Of a stretch of DNA of 64,000 bases, positions 1 to 9,720 are shown in pieces. The stretch lies in assembly GCA_020636355.1 (NCBI GenBank), contig JACJYB010000006.1:186001-250000 (forward strand), given 5' to 3'. Both the position numbers and the translations under genes were made by a program. The DNA is from Lewinellaceae bacterium (GTDB lineage Bacteria > Bacteroidota > Bacteroidia > Chitinophagales > Saprospiraceae). Under the pieces are notes generated by a model, which saw only the letters and a program-made list of their open reading frames with translations, was not told the origin of the DNA and ran no database searches. Position 1 is the first letter of the stretch. The number at the start of each line of letters is the position of its first letter.

Positions 1-1139
1 AGCCCGAATCGACTGACCTGCAGGACCGCATCTATTTTAATGACGGTCGTGGCAAATTCGCATGCCGAAAAGATGCGCTGCCCCCTATGCCAACCAGCAC
101 AGGCTGTGTCACGGTAGTCGATGCAAATGGCGATGGCCACCCGGACTTGTTTGTAGGTGGCCGGGTTGTTCCCGGACGCTATCCGGAAGCTCCGCACAGC
201 TATCTGCTGATCAATGAGGGCAATGGACTATTTACGGATAAAACCCCGGAATTGGCTCCTGAATTGGATGGAGCAGGCATGTTTACCGGTGCGCAGTGGG
301 CTGACCTGGATGGAGATGGCCGGGGCGAGTTAATCCTGGTTGGAGAATGGCTGCCCGTTTCCATTTATCACTGGAAAGACGGACACTTAATAAATGTAAC
401 CAGTCAATTCCTGGAGGATGCCTACCGGGGCTGGTGGAATACGATCCAGGTTGCCGATGTAAACGAAGATGGCAAACCCGACATCCTGGCCGGTAATTGG
501 GGCACAAACAGTCAACTCAAAATGTCCTTAAAAGAACCCACTGAAATGTACTTCCATGATTTTGATCGAAATGGATCGGTCGATCCGGTCCTTTGCACCT
601 ACATTCAACACCAGTCCTTTCCTTTTGTCACCCGGGACGAATTGTTACGCCAACTGGCTTATCTCCGGGCTCGATTCACAACTTACGCCAGCTTTGCAGA
701 CGTCACCATCGAGCAGATCTTTAAGCCGGAAGAATTATCTGCTGCCGGACATCTCATAGCAAACCATGAGGAGACGACCTTCTTCCTGAGCCAGCCCGAT
801 GGAAAACTAAAGCCGGCCGCCTTACCCGTCGAAGCACAGTTTGCTCCGGTCTATGTGATTACGCTGCTGGACTACAATGAAGATGGTCATCAGGATGTCC
901 TGCTTACCGGCAATAACCATCATGTGAAGTTAAGATTGGGCCAAATGGATGCCAACTATGGAATACTGTTGGAAGGAAACGGCCACGGCGGTTTTAAGTA
1001 TGTCGGTCAGGAGTGGTCAGGATTCAAGATCCAGGGCGATGTCCGCAGTGCAGTAAATCTGAATGGACAGATCCTATTCGGATTAAATGGAGGGCCTGTG
1101 GAAACTTATCGAATTAATTCAAAGAAGAAAGAACTATGA
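1..1139 (+). CDS. FG-GAP/VCBS repeat protein, C-terminal part (5' truncated by window)
   Basis: The frame is open from base 3, so the gene starts before the window. An internal ATG at 87 is not the real start. The visible ~378 residues carry calcium-loop FG-GAP repeats of the D-x-D/N-x-D-G type (DANGDGHPDLF, DLDGDGRGELI, DVNEDGKPDIL, DYNEDGHQDVLL), as in CRTAC1-type beta-propellers. Such proteins are usually exported or surface-exposed in Bacteroidota. The stop overlaps the next start as ATGA at 1136-1139, so it is translationally coupled to the haloperoxidase-like enzyme. The non-repeat insertion around FVTRDELLRQLAYLRARF is typical of the long (~1100 aa) members of this family (from memory). 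The ligand is unknown. Confidence 0.85.
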   Translation, partial: PESTDLQDRIYFNDGRGKFACRKDALPPMPTSTGCVTVVDANGDGHPDLFVGGRVVPGRYPEAPHSYLLINEGNGLFTDKTPELAPELDGAGMFTGAQWADLDGDGRGELILVGEWLPVSIYHWKDGHLINVTSQFLEDAYRGWWNTIQVADVNEDGKPDILAGNWGTNSQLKMSLKEPTEMYFHDFDRNGSVDPVLCTYIQHQSFPFVTRDELLRQLAYLRARFTTYASFADVTIEQIFKPEELSAAGHLIANHEETTFFLSQPDGKLKPAALPVEAQFAPVYVITLLDYNEDGHQDVLLTGNNHHVKLRLGQMDANYGILLEGNGHGGFKYVGQEWSGFKIQGDVRSAVNLNGQILFGLNGGPVETYRINSKKKEL

Positions 1140-2500
1140 ATACCGGGCAATTTAGAAGGCTATTGCCATGGATGGTCATACTACTGTTGGGATGGTCCAG
1201 GTGTATGCAACCGATTGAATCTATTACCCCGCAGGATGCTGCTTTGAGCTGGGCTGACCTGACGCTTTACATTACAAAAAAAACACCGGCTAATACGCCA
1301 ACTTTTGCGTCCAGGGTCCTGGGGTACATTGGCTTAACGATGTACGAATCCATCGTTCACGGTTATCCGGATTACAATTCTCTTGCCGGTCAACTGAATG
1401 GACTCGATAGCCTACCACAACCGGAACCCGGTCAACCTTATGACTGGGTCCTCGCCCTCAATGCCGGGCAGGCAGAAATACTACGGACAATTTATATCCA
1501 GACCTCGGACTCCAATAAAGCCAGAATCGATGCCCTCGAGAAGACCATTTATGATGCTTATTCCGCCAAGTTGGTAGACAAATCCATCGGTCCCCGCTCT
1601 TCGTCCTATGGTAAAGCGATTGCAGATGCCATCTTTACCTGGTCCCAAACCGATGGAGGTCACCGGGGTTATCTGCATAACTTTGATAAAGCGATGGTAT
1701 TTCCCGAACGACCAGGCGGATGGAAGCCACCGCTTTACGGACAAGCCATCAGCCATTACCCGCTCCATCCCCACTGGGGTGAAAACCGCACTTTTCTCAA
1801 AGCAGATGGTGAACTGCCGATTCCCTACATGATCCCTTACGATACGACACCCGGCTCACCCTATTACGATCAATACCTTGCGGTGTATGAACAGGACAAA
1901 AAACTTTCCCAGGAAGAAAAAGAGCAGGCATTATGGTGGGGCGATGATCCTGATGTGACTTTTACACCCCCGGGACATTCGTATTACATCGCGTATAAAG
2001 TGGTTAAGGCCAAGAATCCTGATCTCATCATCTGTGCGGAAACCTTTGCCCGGGTTGGTATTGCGGTAGCCGATGCCTTTATCAATTGCTGGAAATGGAA
2101 GTATCATTATTTTTCAGAACGACCGAACACATTTATCCCGAAATTCATTGATCCGGATTTTGTTTCTTTCTGGCCGGATCCGCCCTTCCCGGCCTTCCCT
2201 TCCGGTCACGCTATTAACGCCGCAACGGCAGCTTCGATCCTGAAGAACTTGTACGGCCCCCGCTTCCACTTTGTCGACAGTTCCCATTATGGACGGCCCT
2301 TTGATGAATTACGGCAAACAGCCTTTGTACCACAAGCTTTTGACAGCTTCTGGCAAGTTGCCATTGAGACCGCAGATTCCCGTTTTTATGGGGGCATTCA
2401 TACACCACAGGATAACAATACTGGCTTGGAGCAGGGAGCCATTATTGCTGCTCATGTAAATCATCTCCACTGGAAAAAGAGTGACCATGATGGAATCTAA
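1136..2500 (+). CDS. vanadium-dependent haloperoxidase / PAP2-type phosphatase family protein
   Basis: 454 aa with a hydrophobic N-terminus (residues 9-20) followed by Cys23, possibly an exported lipoprotein, though the lipobox (WSRC) is poor. The full signature of the vanadium haloperoxidase/acid phosphatase superfamily is present: K322-x6-R329-P330, P355-S-G-H358 and S415-R-x5-H422. These residues bind vanadate or phosphate, and the histidines carry catalysis. The enzyme may oxidise halides with peroxide or act as a phosphatase; sequence alone does not decide. It overlaps both neighbours (4 bp upstream, about 14-20 bp downstream), in the common Bacteroidota arrangement with CRTAC1/FG-GAP proteins. 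The substrate is unknown. Confidence 0.88.
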   Translation: MNTGQFRRLLPWMVILLLGWSRCMQPIESITPQDAALSWADLTLYITKKTPANTPTFASRVLGYIGLTMYESIVHGYPDYNSLAGQLNGLDSLPQPEPGQPYDWVLALNAGQAEILRTIYIQTSDSNKARIDALEKTIYDAYSAKLVDKSIGPRSSSYGKAIADAIFTWSQTDGGHRGYLHNFDKAMVFPERPGGWKPPLYGQAISHYPLHPHWGENRTFLKADGELPIPYMIPYDTTPGSPYYDQYLAVYEQDKKLSQEEKEQALWWGDDPDVTFTPPGHSYYIAYKVVKAKNPDLIICAETFARVGIAVADAFINCWKWKYHYFSERPNTFIPKFIDPDFVSFWPDPPFPAFPSGHAINAATAASILKNLYGPRFHFVDSSHYGRPFDELRQTAFVPQAFDSFWQVAIETADSRFYGGIHTPQDNNTGLEQGAIIAAHVNHLHWKKSDHDGI

Positions 2501-4229
2501 ACCTGTCCGGATTGTTACGATTATTAACTTGAGTAAAGCCTGGTTCTTATTTCTGTTTAGTTGGCTGACCTGTACTCTGTTTTCGCAAAAACCATTTACC
2601 GATGTAACAAAAGAGAGTGGTATCTCTCATAGTTTCAAAGTTTATGAAGGGTTGCTTGGTGGAGGAGCTTGTGTTATTGATTACGACAAGGATGGTTACG
2701 AAGATTTGTATATAACATCTGGTCGTTTTGAGGACGTACTTTATCATAATGAAGGAAATGGTACTTTCAGAAATGCCTTCAAAGGCTCAGGATTGGAACT
2801 AACACATAAGTACATCACAGAAGGTGTTAGTGGGGCAGATGTCAATCGTGACGGCTGGGTCGATCTGTTTATCACAACAATTAATTCAAACGATTCAAGC
2901 ATAAATAATGTCATTCCGAGGGCAATTAACTTATTGTTTCTAAATAATGGTGATGGAACTTTTCGTGAAGTAACCTCAGAATTCGGACTCGACCAAATGT
3001 ATTCCTTCAGCACCGGACCAAGCTTCGGTGACTTCAATAAAGACGGCTTTCCGGATCTTTACGTAGCCAATTATTTCTTAAGCTATGAGGGGAAACTGAG
3101 CGCAATTAATGATGCAGTCATTGTATCATCTAATACGACTGCGCCTGGATATCTGCTAATCAATCAACATGGCAAAAAGTACGTCAACCGTTATAAAGAT
3201 TATGGCCTTAACTACAAAGGATTCGGATTCGGTGGACTTCCTACGGATTTCGATAATGACGGTGATTTGGATTTGATCATTAATCATGACTTTGGTTTCA
3301 AATCTACTCCCAATCTCCTCCTTGAAAATGAATATCCGAAACGCCGGTTTGAGGACCAGGCCAAAAGTCTTGCAATGAACCTGCAAATAAATGCGATGGG
3401 TACTGCAGTGGGGGACATTAACAGCGATGGCTGGATGGACTATTATTTCACTAACATCCGGTTAAATGCCATGATGATCAATCAGGGTGCAGGAAAACCT
3501 TTTCTCAATCAAACCAAAGAATTGGGCCTTTCCCATGTCACGATCAGTTGGGGAGCCAATTTTGCTGACTTTGATCAGGACGGCGACGTTGACCTGTTTG
3601 TTTCCAATGGCGACCTCAACCCGAACTGCCAACCCTTACCAGATTTCTATTTCATCAATGATCATGGACATTTTACCGAATCTTCCCGGCGAGCAGGATT
3701 AAACGATCCTGGTATTGGTCGTGGTTCCGTCACTTTTGACCTGGATAACGACGGCGATCTGGATCTCCTGGTCGTTAATCAGATACCGGTTCAGGATTAC
3801 GAAGCCGAATCTTTTACCCGACTGTTCCGGAACGATAGCGCAAAAGGACACTGGTTGAAAATCAGATTGAAAGGCATCCATGCCGAATCCAATGGCATCG
3901 GATCGAGGATTGAGGTCATGGCCGGTGGTCAGCATATGATACGCGAAATAGACGGCGGAGGATCCAGCCATATTTCCCAGAATTCCACGATCGCACATTT
4001 TGGCCTGGGCAGTGCTGAAATGGCGGATACGATCTTAGTCAAATGGACCGGAGGCAACCAGCAAATGCTAACGGATGTTGCAGCGAACCAGTTGCTGGTC
4101 ATTACCGAATCCCCCATGGAGAAAACCAACCCGACCTGGTACTATCTGGCCGGAATCATGTTGATCTTTGGAGGACTAGGCTATGCTTTAGGCAGACGCC
4201 GTAAATCAAACACCACCGGGAGCAATTAA
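2487..4229 (+). CDS. CRTAC1 family protein (FG-GAP repeats + ASPIC/UnbV domain), membrane anchored
   Basis: About 580 aa. The start is ATG at 2487 or an in-frame GTG at 2481, both inside the 3' end of the preceding gene. A hydrophobic N-terminal segment (AWFLFLFSWLTCTLFSQ) acts as signal sequence. At least seven calcium loops follow (DYDKDGYEDLY, DVNRDGWVDLF, DFNKDGFPDLY, DFDNDGDLDLI, DINSDGWMDYY, DFDQDGDVDLF, DLDNDGDLDLL), then an ASPIC/UnbV domain ending near IAHFGLGSAEMADTILVKW. The C-terminus is one membrane helix (WYYLAGIMLIFGGLGYALG) followed by RRRKS, so the propeller sits outside the membrane. It forms a coupled unit with the two genes upstream and the LuxR gene 10 bp downstream. Confidence 0.9.
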   Translation: MMESKPVRIVTIINLSKAWFLFLFSWLTCTLFSQKPFTDVTKESGISHSFKVYEGLLGGGACVIDYDKDGYEDLYITSGRFEDVLYHNEGNGTFRNAFKGSGLELTHKYITEGVSGADVNRDGWVDLFITTINSNDSSINNVIPRAINLLFLNNGDGTFREVTSEFGLDQMYSFSTGPSFGDFNKDGFPDLYVANYFLSYEGKLSAINDAVIVSSNTTAPGYLLINQHGKKYVNRYKDYGLNYKGFGFGGLPTDFDNDGDLDLIINHDFGFKSTPNLLLENEYPKRRFEDQAKSLAMNLQINAMGTAVGDINSDGWMDYYFTNIRLNAMMINQGAGKPFLNQTKELGLSHVTISWGANFADFDQDGDVDLFVSNGDLNPNCQPLPDFYFINDHGHFTESSRRAGLNDPGIGRGSVTFDLDNDGDLDLLVVNQIPVQDYEAESFTRLFRNDSAKGHWLKIRLKGIHAESNGIGSRIEVMAGGQHMIREIDGGGSSHISQNSTIAHFGLGSAEMADTILVKWTGGNQQMLTDVAANQLLVITESPMEKTNPTWYYLAGIMLIFGGLGYALGRRRKSNTTGSN

Positions 4230-4239
4230 CATAAACCGT

Positions 4240-4734
4240 ATGACGATTAATGAAAATGGCTGGAGTCAGATCCGGTATATTTCCAAATATGCCCTCCTGA
4301 TGACCCTTTTGATCTTTACGCTAAAATGGTTGGAATGGAAGTTTTTGATCATGGATCATGCCCTCGAAATTTACATCGGGCTCATCGCCCTGTTTTTCAC
4401 CTTTCTGGGCATCTGGATCGCTACGAAAATTGTAAAACCACGGGTACAAAAAATCATTGTTGAAAAAAAGATCTATCTCGATCCGGACGATTCCAGTTTT
4501 ATCGATGAAAATGTGTTGGAAAAAATGAACCTAAGTCCGCGGGAATACGAAGTCCTTCAACATCTGGTCCGTGGATACAGCAATGCAGAGATTGCAAATG
4601 AATTATGCCTTTCCCTGAGTACCATCAAAACCCACGTATCCAACTTGTTCCAGAAATTGGATGTCAAAAGCCGGACCCAGGCAATCGAGAAAGCGCAAAG
4701 ACTACGCATCGTGCCCCGCACCACTCATGCTTAA
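4240..4734 (+). CDS. membrane-anchored LuxR-type transcriptional regulator
   Basis: 164 aa. Two N-terminal membrane helices (about residues 13-28 and 40-63) are followed by a charged linker and a C-terminal LuxR/NarL helix-turn-helix (residues about 98-158). Recognisable elements are LSPREYEVLQHLVRGYSNAEIA, then LSTIKTHVSNLFQKLDVKSR. There is no receiver domain or recognisable sensor domain, so any signal must come through the membrane part or a partner. It begins 10 bp after the CRTAC1 gene and is probably co-transcribed with it, which suggests local control of the upstream export cluster (inference). An A/T-rich weak hairpin lies just downstream, with no clear terminator. Confidence 0.87.
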   Translation: MTINENGWSQIRYISKYALLMTLLIFTLKWLEWKFLIMDHALEIYIGLIALFFTFLGIWIATKIVKPRVQKIIVEKKIYLDPDDSSFIDENVLEKMNLSPREYEVLQHLVRGYSNAEIANELCLSLSTIKTHVSNLFQKLDVKSRTQAIEKAQRLRIVPRTTHA

Positions 4735-4831
4735 GTCTGAAAACCAGACGGAAAATGCCGTTTGGTACCAAAGTATGAATGCTGTTTAGCCCCATTCGCC
4801 TACTTTGGCTGCTCATAAAAACACAACAGTT

Positions 4832-5341
4832 ATGAAAAAAACGGTAGTCGTATTTGGTCTGATTCTGGGTGTCATCCTGTGCATTAACATGTTTGTCATG
4901 GTGTATCAGATGTACAATAACCCGCAATTTAAAGGCAATGATCTATTGGGTTATACCCTGCTGGTCGTTATGTTTTCAATGATCTTCTTCGGCGTCCGGG
5001 ACTTCCGGAACAAACAATTGGGTGGTGTTATATCTTTTGGCAAAGCGCTTTCCTCCGGGTTGTTCATTGCATTGGTAGGCTGTTCGTTATACGTGCTGGT
5101 CTGGTTGTTCTATTATTACCTGTTCGTGCCGGACTTTCTTGATGTATACATGAAACATGTTTTAAGTCACACCCCAGAAGCCGAACTGCCCGTCCGAAAC
5201 GAGCAAATGAATCAATTCCGATCGATGTATGGCAATCCGCTGTTGGTGGTGCTGCTTACCTATCTGGAAGTATTACCGGTCGGGGTGATTGTAGCCCTGG
5301 TCAGCGCACTTATCCTCAGAAGAAAAGTAGCATTATCCTAG
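4832..5341 (+). CDS. DUF4199 family membrane protein
   Basis: 169 aa from ATG 4832. An upstream TTG at 4805 would only add a polar extension ahead of MKKTVVVFGLILGVIL, so ATG is preferred. There are four predicted membrane helices: residues about 4-23, 38-52, 67-93 and 142-164. The polar stretch between the third and fourth helices (HVLSHTPEAELPVRNEQMNQF) is typical of DUF4199, a Bacteroidota family of unknown function. It is convergent with the DUF5686 gene, with a 16-bp gap. It may be read with the LuxR gene about 100 bp upstream, but I see no promoter or terminator that settles this. Confidence 0.78.
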   Translation: MKKTVVVFGLILGVILCINMFVMVYQMYNNPQFKGNDLLGYTLLVVMFSMIFFGVRDFRNKQLGGVISFGKALSSGLFIALVGCSLYVLVWLFYYYLFVPDFLDVYMKHVLSHTPEAELPVRNEQMNQFRSMYGNPLLVVLLTYLEVLPVGVIVALVSALILRRKVALS

Positions 5342-5357
5342 CTGATTTCTTTTCGCA

Positions 5358-8027
5358 TTAATCAAACAGGTTCTCCAGGTTAGAAGCTATTCCGATCCTG
5401 ATGCCCCAATCCTGGTATTTTCCATCCAGAAAACTGGCAGCTGCTTCAACGCGTAAAATGCGAAAAATGTAATTGATCCCATACCCTACTTCCACGTAGT
5501 GCCGGGCTCCATTCGACTCAAGGGCATTCACGAAAGCAGCCTCTTTGATGCCGGCCAATCGGACAAGTGGCATTTGGGTTACCAGCAATTTCCGAAACTG
5601 ATAATGTGCAAAAACTGCAGCGTAGGCGGATTGGGTACTGTATGTATAATAATTCAGTAACCGGTAGGATGCCACCGGATCAGCAGTAGTAAAAATCGTG
5701 CGGTTGCCGGGAAAATGTTTCAAATCGGCAATGGTCATGTGCTTCGGGTTGATGAATGCACCTACGTTGGACTTTAAAGAAAAGTCCCCCCGAATGCCTG
5801 GCCAGACATGCTCAAACTGCGCATCAACATGATGAAAACTGGCTCCGTCTTCGAAAATACCCGGTAAGCCGGCCCGGTAAGACAAGGTGATCCGGGGCGA
5901 AGAATTTTCAATACGCTCTTTACGGTTGTTTCGCAGCCGGTATTTAAGCCAGGGCTCCATCTTCCAACTGATGCCAAAGGTGGCCACAGCGGAGGTATCA
6001 AAGGCCGTGTTCCCGAGTTCGGCATTGTACGGAAAATTGGTGGTGTAAGCTCGCTTCGGAGAGTCAAAATAGGACTGCATGGTCTGGTTTTCCAAACCTC
6101 TGCGTTCTGCGATCGCCGCGTTGATCTCCACAGTGTGCTTCGAATTCAGCCGTTTGCTCCATTGACCTTCCAAATAGGTTTGTTCATAAACTTTGAGGTA
6201 ATTACGCTCAAAGAGGAGGCTGGCAAAATCATTGATAAACGGAGAAATGGCATCTGGATTGTAAGCCCGGGTCATCCGGCCTCCCTCAATGCGAAGCGTG
6301 CCGGCATGCAGCGGGTCACCGGCAGACCAGGTGGTAGCCAAACTGCCATTCCAGCGATTTCGGGCAAAACTGTAAGCAACCGTTGGCTCAATCCGCCAGC
6401 GAAAGGATTTGCTGGAGTTATGTATAAAAAACGGCGCGTCTATATGATAACCTTCGACGGTGTTAAAGTGAAGCCTGGTTAACGGAGAATCCCATCCCCA
6501 CCGTACTTTTTTACCTGCTTTATAACTTCCACCGAATAGTATGTCCTGCAATTCAAAGCTTCCTTTCTTTTTCTTTGTAAGTGATGTCCCGGAAGTTCCG
6601 ATCGTAAGACTCACACTATCCTGTTGTTCCTGTTTCTCGACTTCGACCAGGGATATGCTGTCCATCCGGGCATAACCTTTGACTTCGTAATCGGTCAATG
6701 GGATCGGTCGTATGTTGTCCCAGTAAGCTGAATCGCGTTTATAGGCATTGGAGTCGATGGTGTATTCCGTCACCTGAACGACATCGACCTCCGTAGTGTC
6801 ACGGATTTCACTCATCTCTTCCTTCATTTCTTCCTTTTCGTAATCCTTCAGGAGTTTCCGCAATTCCTTACGGCTGATGTCTTTGCCGGAGGCCAGGGCA
6901 GCAAGGGACGAGTCAGTGTCTTTTTTCTGAAATGCTTTATCCGCTTCTTCGGATTTTGCTTTTTCAATCTTATCATCCAGGACCACCACATCCTCCGGCA
7001 AATCCGGATTCAGGGAAATCTTATAATCCTGAATGTGTGCAAAGTAGGTGTATTCAAATTCAAAACCAAAGAAGGACCCGGACACAAAAAAGGTGTGATC
7101 CACCGGCAGCCATACATGTTCCTGGATGGGCTGGTAAACCTGGTTTATGTTGAATTTAATGCCCCAGATATAGGTGGAAAGATCCAGGCTGTGAATGCTC
7201 CATTCCTGATCCACGATGTAGAGCGTCCCCTCAAAGACCTTATCCCCGGCACTGCGTGGGGTGACTTTGATCTTATCAATGGTCATGCCGTGGTCCGCAA
7301 AGAATCCCAGGTATTCAAATTTGTAATAGGCAAAAGCTTTCGGTGATAAGGGCGAAATGGCGCCATTCACCTCCGGCTGATAAAAACTGGAGTTAATGAA
7401 ATTGTTGGGATCGGTATTATTATCATCTCCGATGGTGCGAACTGAAATAACTTTTTCCGAAAACTGATTGGGTCTTTGATAGGAAATCTCACTGACGCTT
7501 TCGGTAACGAAGGCAGTGGAGGTATCTATTCCTTCTTCCCTCAATTCTTTCTCGATCCGCTTGCGAAAAAGTCCGGGCAGGTCTTTTAGTCGCCCCGAGC
7601 CCTTGATGTAACTGATCGCTGTATAAGCATCCAGCTGCTGCGCATGATAACTGGCTTTACCTATTGCCCGCCGCATAATGGTATAGGCTGGATCCTCCCG
7701 GTTATCCAACACCTCAATGGTTTGCAATTCTATGGGCTCCTCCGCTAATTGGATGTTAACTTGCTCCCAGGCGTTGCCTACCTGAACCGTTACGGTCTTG
7801 GTCGTATAACCCAAAAATTGAAACCGGACTTCGTATGTCCCCCGGGGTAAACTTAACTGATATCGCCCCTCTTCGTTAGAAGCGGTTCCACGCTGTAACT
7901 TGACGACATAAACGGTGGCAAACGGCAATTCACTGCCCTGTTGGTCGGTTATTTTCCCCTGGATGCCCTGACCAAATAGCAGGACAGGAGCAAGGATGAA
8001 AAAAGCAAGTAAAGCTTTCAGTTGCAT
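5358..8027 (-). CDS. DUF5686 family outer-membrane protein with CarboxypepD_reg-like domain
   Basis: 889 aa. A signal peptide (residues 1-20, ending LLFGQ) is followed by a carboxypeptidase-regulatory-like beta-sandwich (about 21-105: GIQGKITDQQGSELPFATVYV, GTYEVRFQFLGY). The remainder is a long beta-rich region ending in an aromatic strand with terminal Phe-Asp (NLENLFD), as in an outer-membrane barrel. A charged linker, rich in K/E around residues 350-400, is probably periplasmic. DUF5686 proteins are widespread in Bacteroidota and resemble TonB receptors lacking a plug; their substrate is not known. It is a single-gene unit, with 216 bp of untranslated DNA separating it from the next minus gene. 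Confidence 0.85.
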   Translation of the reverse strand: MQLKALLAFFILAPVLLFGQGIQGKITDQQGSELPFATVYVVKLQRGTASNEEGRYQLSLPRGTYEVRFQFLGYTTKTVTVQVGNAWEQVNIQLAEEPIELQTIEVLDNREDPAYTIMRRAIGKASYHAQQLDAYTAISYIKGSGRLKDLPGLFRKRIEKELREEGIDTSTAFVTESVSEISYQRPNQFSEKVISVRTIGDDNNTDPNNFINSSFYQPEVNGAISPLSPKAFAYYKFEYLGFFADHGMTIDKIKVTPRSAGDKVFEGTLYIVDQEWSIHSLDLSTYIWGIKFNINQVYQPIQEHVWLPVDHTFFVSGSFFGFEFEYTYFAHIQDYKISLNPDLPEDVVVLDDKIEKAKSEEADKAFQKKDTDSSLAALASGKDISRKELRKLLKDYEKEEMKEEMSEIRDTTEVDVVQVTEYTIDSNAYKRDSAYWDNIRPIPLTDYEVKGYARMDSISLVEVEKQEQQDSVSLTIGTSGTSLTKKKKGSFELQDILFGGSYKAGKKVRWGWDSPLTRLHFNTVEGYHIDAPFFIHNSSKSFRWRIEPTVAYSFARNRWNGSLATTWSAGDPLHAGTLRIEGGRMTRAYNPDAISPFINDFASLLFERNYLKVYEQTYLEGQWSKRLNSKHTVEINAAIAERRGLENQTMQSYFDSPKRAYTTNFPYNAELGNTAFDTSAVATFGISWKMEPWLKYRLRNNRKERIENSSPRITLSYRAGLPGIFEDGASFHHVDAQFEHVWPGIRGDFSLKSNVGAFINPKHMTIADLKHFPGNRTIFTTADPVASYRLLNYYTYSTQSAYAAVFAHYQFRKLLVTQMPLVRLAGIKEAAFVNALESNGARHYVEVGYGINYIFRILRVEAAASFLDGKYQDWGIRIGIASNLENLFD

Positions 8028-8213
8028 AGATTGAGTTCTTTATAAAAATGCGAATAAGGCTTTGAATAAGTTACGTTGCTTCCATGAACAGCATGATTTA
8101 TTCGACGTATATCTTCCACGCTACGATTCCCGTATTCCCTAAGGAACGTGCAAAATCTTCATCCGTACAGATGACCGCCATACCTTAACGGTAGCTTAAC
8201 GCTGTCCACCAAA

Positions 8214-8236
8214 AACACCTCATGCATACAAGGAGG
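8214..8236 (-). terminator. probable rho-independent terminator of the 8244-9568 unit
   Basis: On the minus strand an ACCTC/GAGGT stem with an 11-base loop is followed by GTTTTT, just past the stop of the 8244 gene. The stem is short, so this is a moderate call. Confidence 0.45.
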
Positions 8237-8243
8237 TTTGATT

Positions 8244-8741
8244 TCAGCTTCTCTTCTCCAGTTGGTAGGCAAACTCCTGTAACCCGTGGTCATAAAGGAT
8301 TAACGCGATTTGATCAATCGCTGAGGTGATAACCATACCGAGAGCGAGTCCGGATAAACCGTCTTTATGGCCGGTTAACAGCAATAAGACAAGTCCAAAT
8401 AATCCCAATAAAAATAACACCTGAAAAAAGTTCATCTCCCAGCGGATCCGACGACGTGTTTTCTTGAGGTAGCTAACCTCCTGATGAACCTGATCTTGAT
8501 CCAGTTGATCCGGTAATGCCCGGCAATGCCTTCCTTCCTGCCGGAGAGCGCCCATGCACCGGAATAAACTCACCATCCATAGAGCAGTCAACGTTCCACT
8601 TAATCCCAGGGCGGCTGGGTGCTCCCACAAGAATCCAATTAGCACAGCGGCAGCGAGACCGATTACCAATAAAGTACCATAGGTTCTGAAATAACCATGT
8701 ACAAATTTGCTGTATTCACTGAGGTAGCGTTCCTTACTCAT
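8244..8741 (-). CDS. small membrane protein of unknown function
   Basis: 165 aa. Hydrophobic segments lie at about residues 20-40, 45-62, 106-124 and 128-150, giving probably four membrane helices. Between helices two and three is a cytoplasmic loop rich in Q, D, K and R (DQLDQDQVHQEVSYLKKTRRRIRWE). I do not recognise the family. Its ATG overlaps the stop of the upstream phosphodiesterase-like gene by four bases (TCAT at 8738-8741), so the two are co-expressed and translationally coupled. The enzyme is exported and this protein is membrane-bound, so a shared envelope role is possible, but no function can be assigned. Confidence 0.7.
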   Translation of the reverse strand: MSKERYLSEYSKFVHGYFRTYGTLLVIGLAAAVLIGFLWEHPAALGLSGTLTALWMVSLFRCMGALRQEGRHCRALPDQLDQDQVHQEVSYLKKTRRRIRWEMNFFQVLFLLGLFGLVLLLLTGHKDGLSGLALGMVITSAIDQIALILYDHGLQEFAYQLEKRS

Positions 8742-9568
8742 CGGTGCCGGAATACAGCCAGGACCGGAAAGTGATCGCTTGGATAATGCCCTTTGAATAC
8801 ACGGGTGATGACCTCATACGATCCGATCATCCAGTCCGGAGACTTATAAAAGATGTGATCAATGATGTGTCCTTCTTTGCCGGCGCCAGTGAAGCCGTGA
8901 AACGTAAAACTCGGTCCGGTCGTTAGCTCTGCTGTCTGTCGGGCCTCCCCATATTGATTCTCCAACGGTTGCAGCGCTATATCGGACAGGGTGGCATTAA
9001 AATCTCCTAGACACCATACATCCCGGATGATCTGCTGCCGGAGGAAGGAGTCGATCATCACGGCCCCATGCTGTCGAGCCTCCTCACTGATGTGGTCAAA
9101 GTGCGTATTGATAACCAGGATCGTATCCAAACTTTGCAGGTCTTGCAAGAAAGCCCAGGTTGCAATCCGGGTGCAAGCCGTTCCCCAGCTCATACTGCCG
9201 GGCACATTAGGTTGTTCGGATAACCAGAACTGATTGTGGTCCAGTACCCGGAAGCGTTCCGTACGAAAAAGTATGGGGCTGTATTCGCCAGCTTCCTTGC
9301 CGTCATCCCTGCCCTGACCGAGGTGTTGGTATCCGGGCAGATTTTCCAGGATATCCTCCAGTTGATCATGCAATACCTCCTGCAAGCCTACGACGTCCGG
9401 GCGAGCATCGCTTATGGTTTGTGCTACATCCGCCCCCCGCCGGCTCCAGGAATTTGCAGTATCCGGTTGATAGTCAAAACGAATATTGAAGGTCATCACC
9501 CGCAATTCCTGAGCGGACATCAAACCAAAAGGCAGAAAAACGAGTAGGAAGATCAACCACTTTTTCAT
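8738..9568 (-). CDS. secreted endonuclease/exonuclease/phosphatase family protein
   Basis: 276 aa from ATG 9568; the longer frame to 9634 adds a non-signal extension before MKKWLIFLLVFLPFGLMSAQ. After the signal peptide (1-20) comes the EEP fold: VMTFNIRFD (metal-binding Asn), VVGLQEVLHDQLEDI (catalytic Glu), INTHFDH, LGDFNA and the terminal YPSDHFPVLA with its catalytic Asp-His. Family members cleave phosphodiesters in nucleic acids, inositol phosphates or sphingomyelin; the secreted Bacteroidota subgroup is uncharacterised. The stop overlaps the start of the downstream membrane-protein gene. Confidence 0.87.
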   Translation of the reverse strand: MKKWLIFLLVFLPFGLMSAQELRVMTFNIRFDYQPDTANSWSRRGADVAQTISDARPDVVGLQEVLHDQLEDILENLPGYQHLGQGRDDGKEAGEYSPILFRTERFRVLDHNQFWLSEQPNVPGSMSWGTACTRIATWAFLQDLQSLDTILVINTHFDHISEEARQHGAVMIDSFLRQQIIRDVWCLGDFNATLSDIALQPLENQYGEARQTAELTTGPSFTFHGFTGAGKEGHIIDHIFYKSPDWMIGSYEVITRVFKGHYPSDHFPVLAVFRHR

Positions 9569-9720
9569 CAATGCGCAACGATTTATTCGCAAAGGTACGC
9601 CGATAATCGGGAAGATAATTCCGGGTCCGCACATTCGTCGTGTCCCGGATCCAGATCATCCGATACATTCCGCTTTCGTGCGCAGTAAGCCTTAACTTTA
9701 CCATCGTTAATCGGAAGGAG

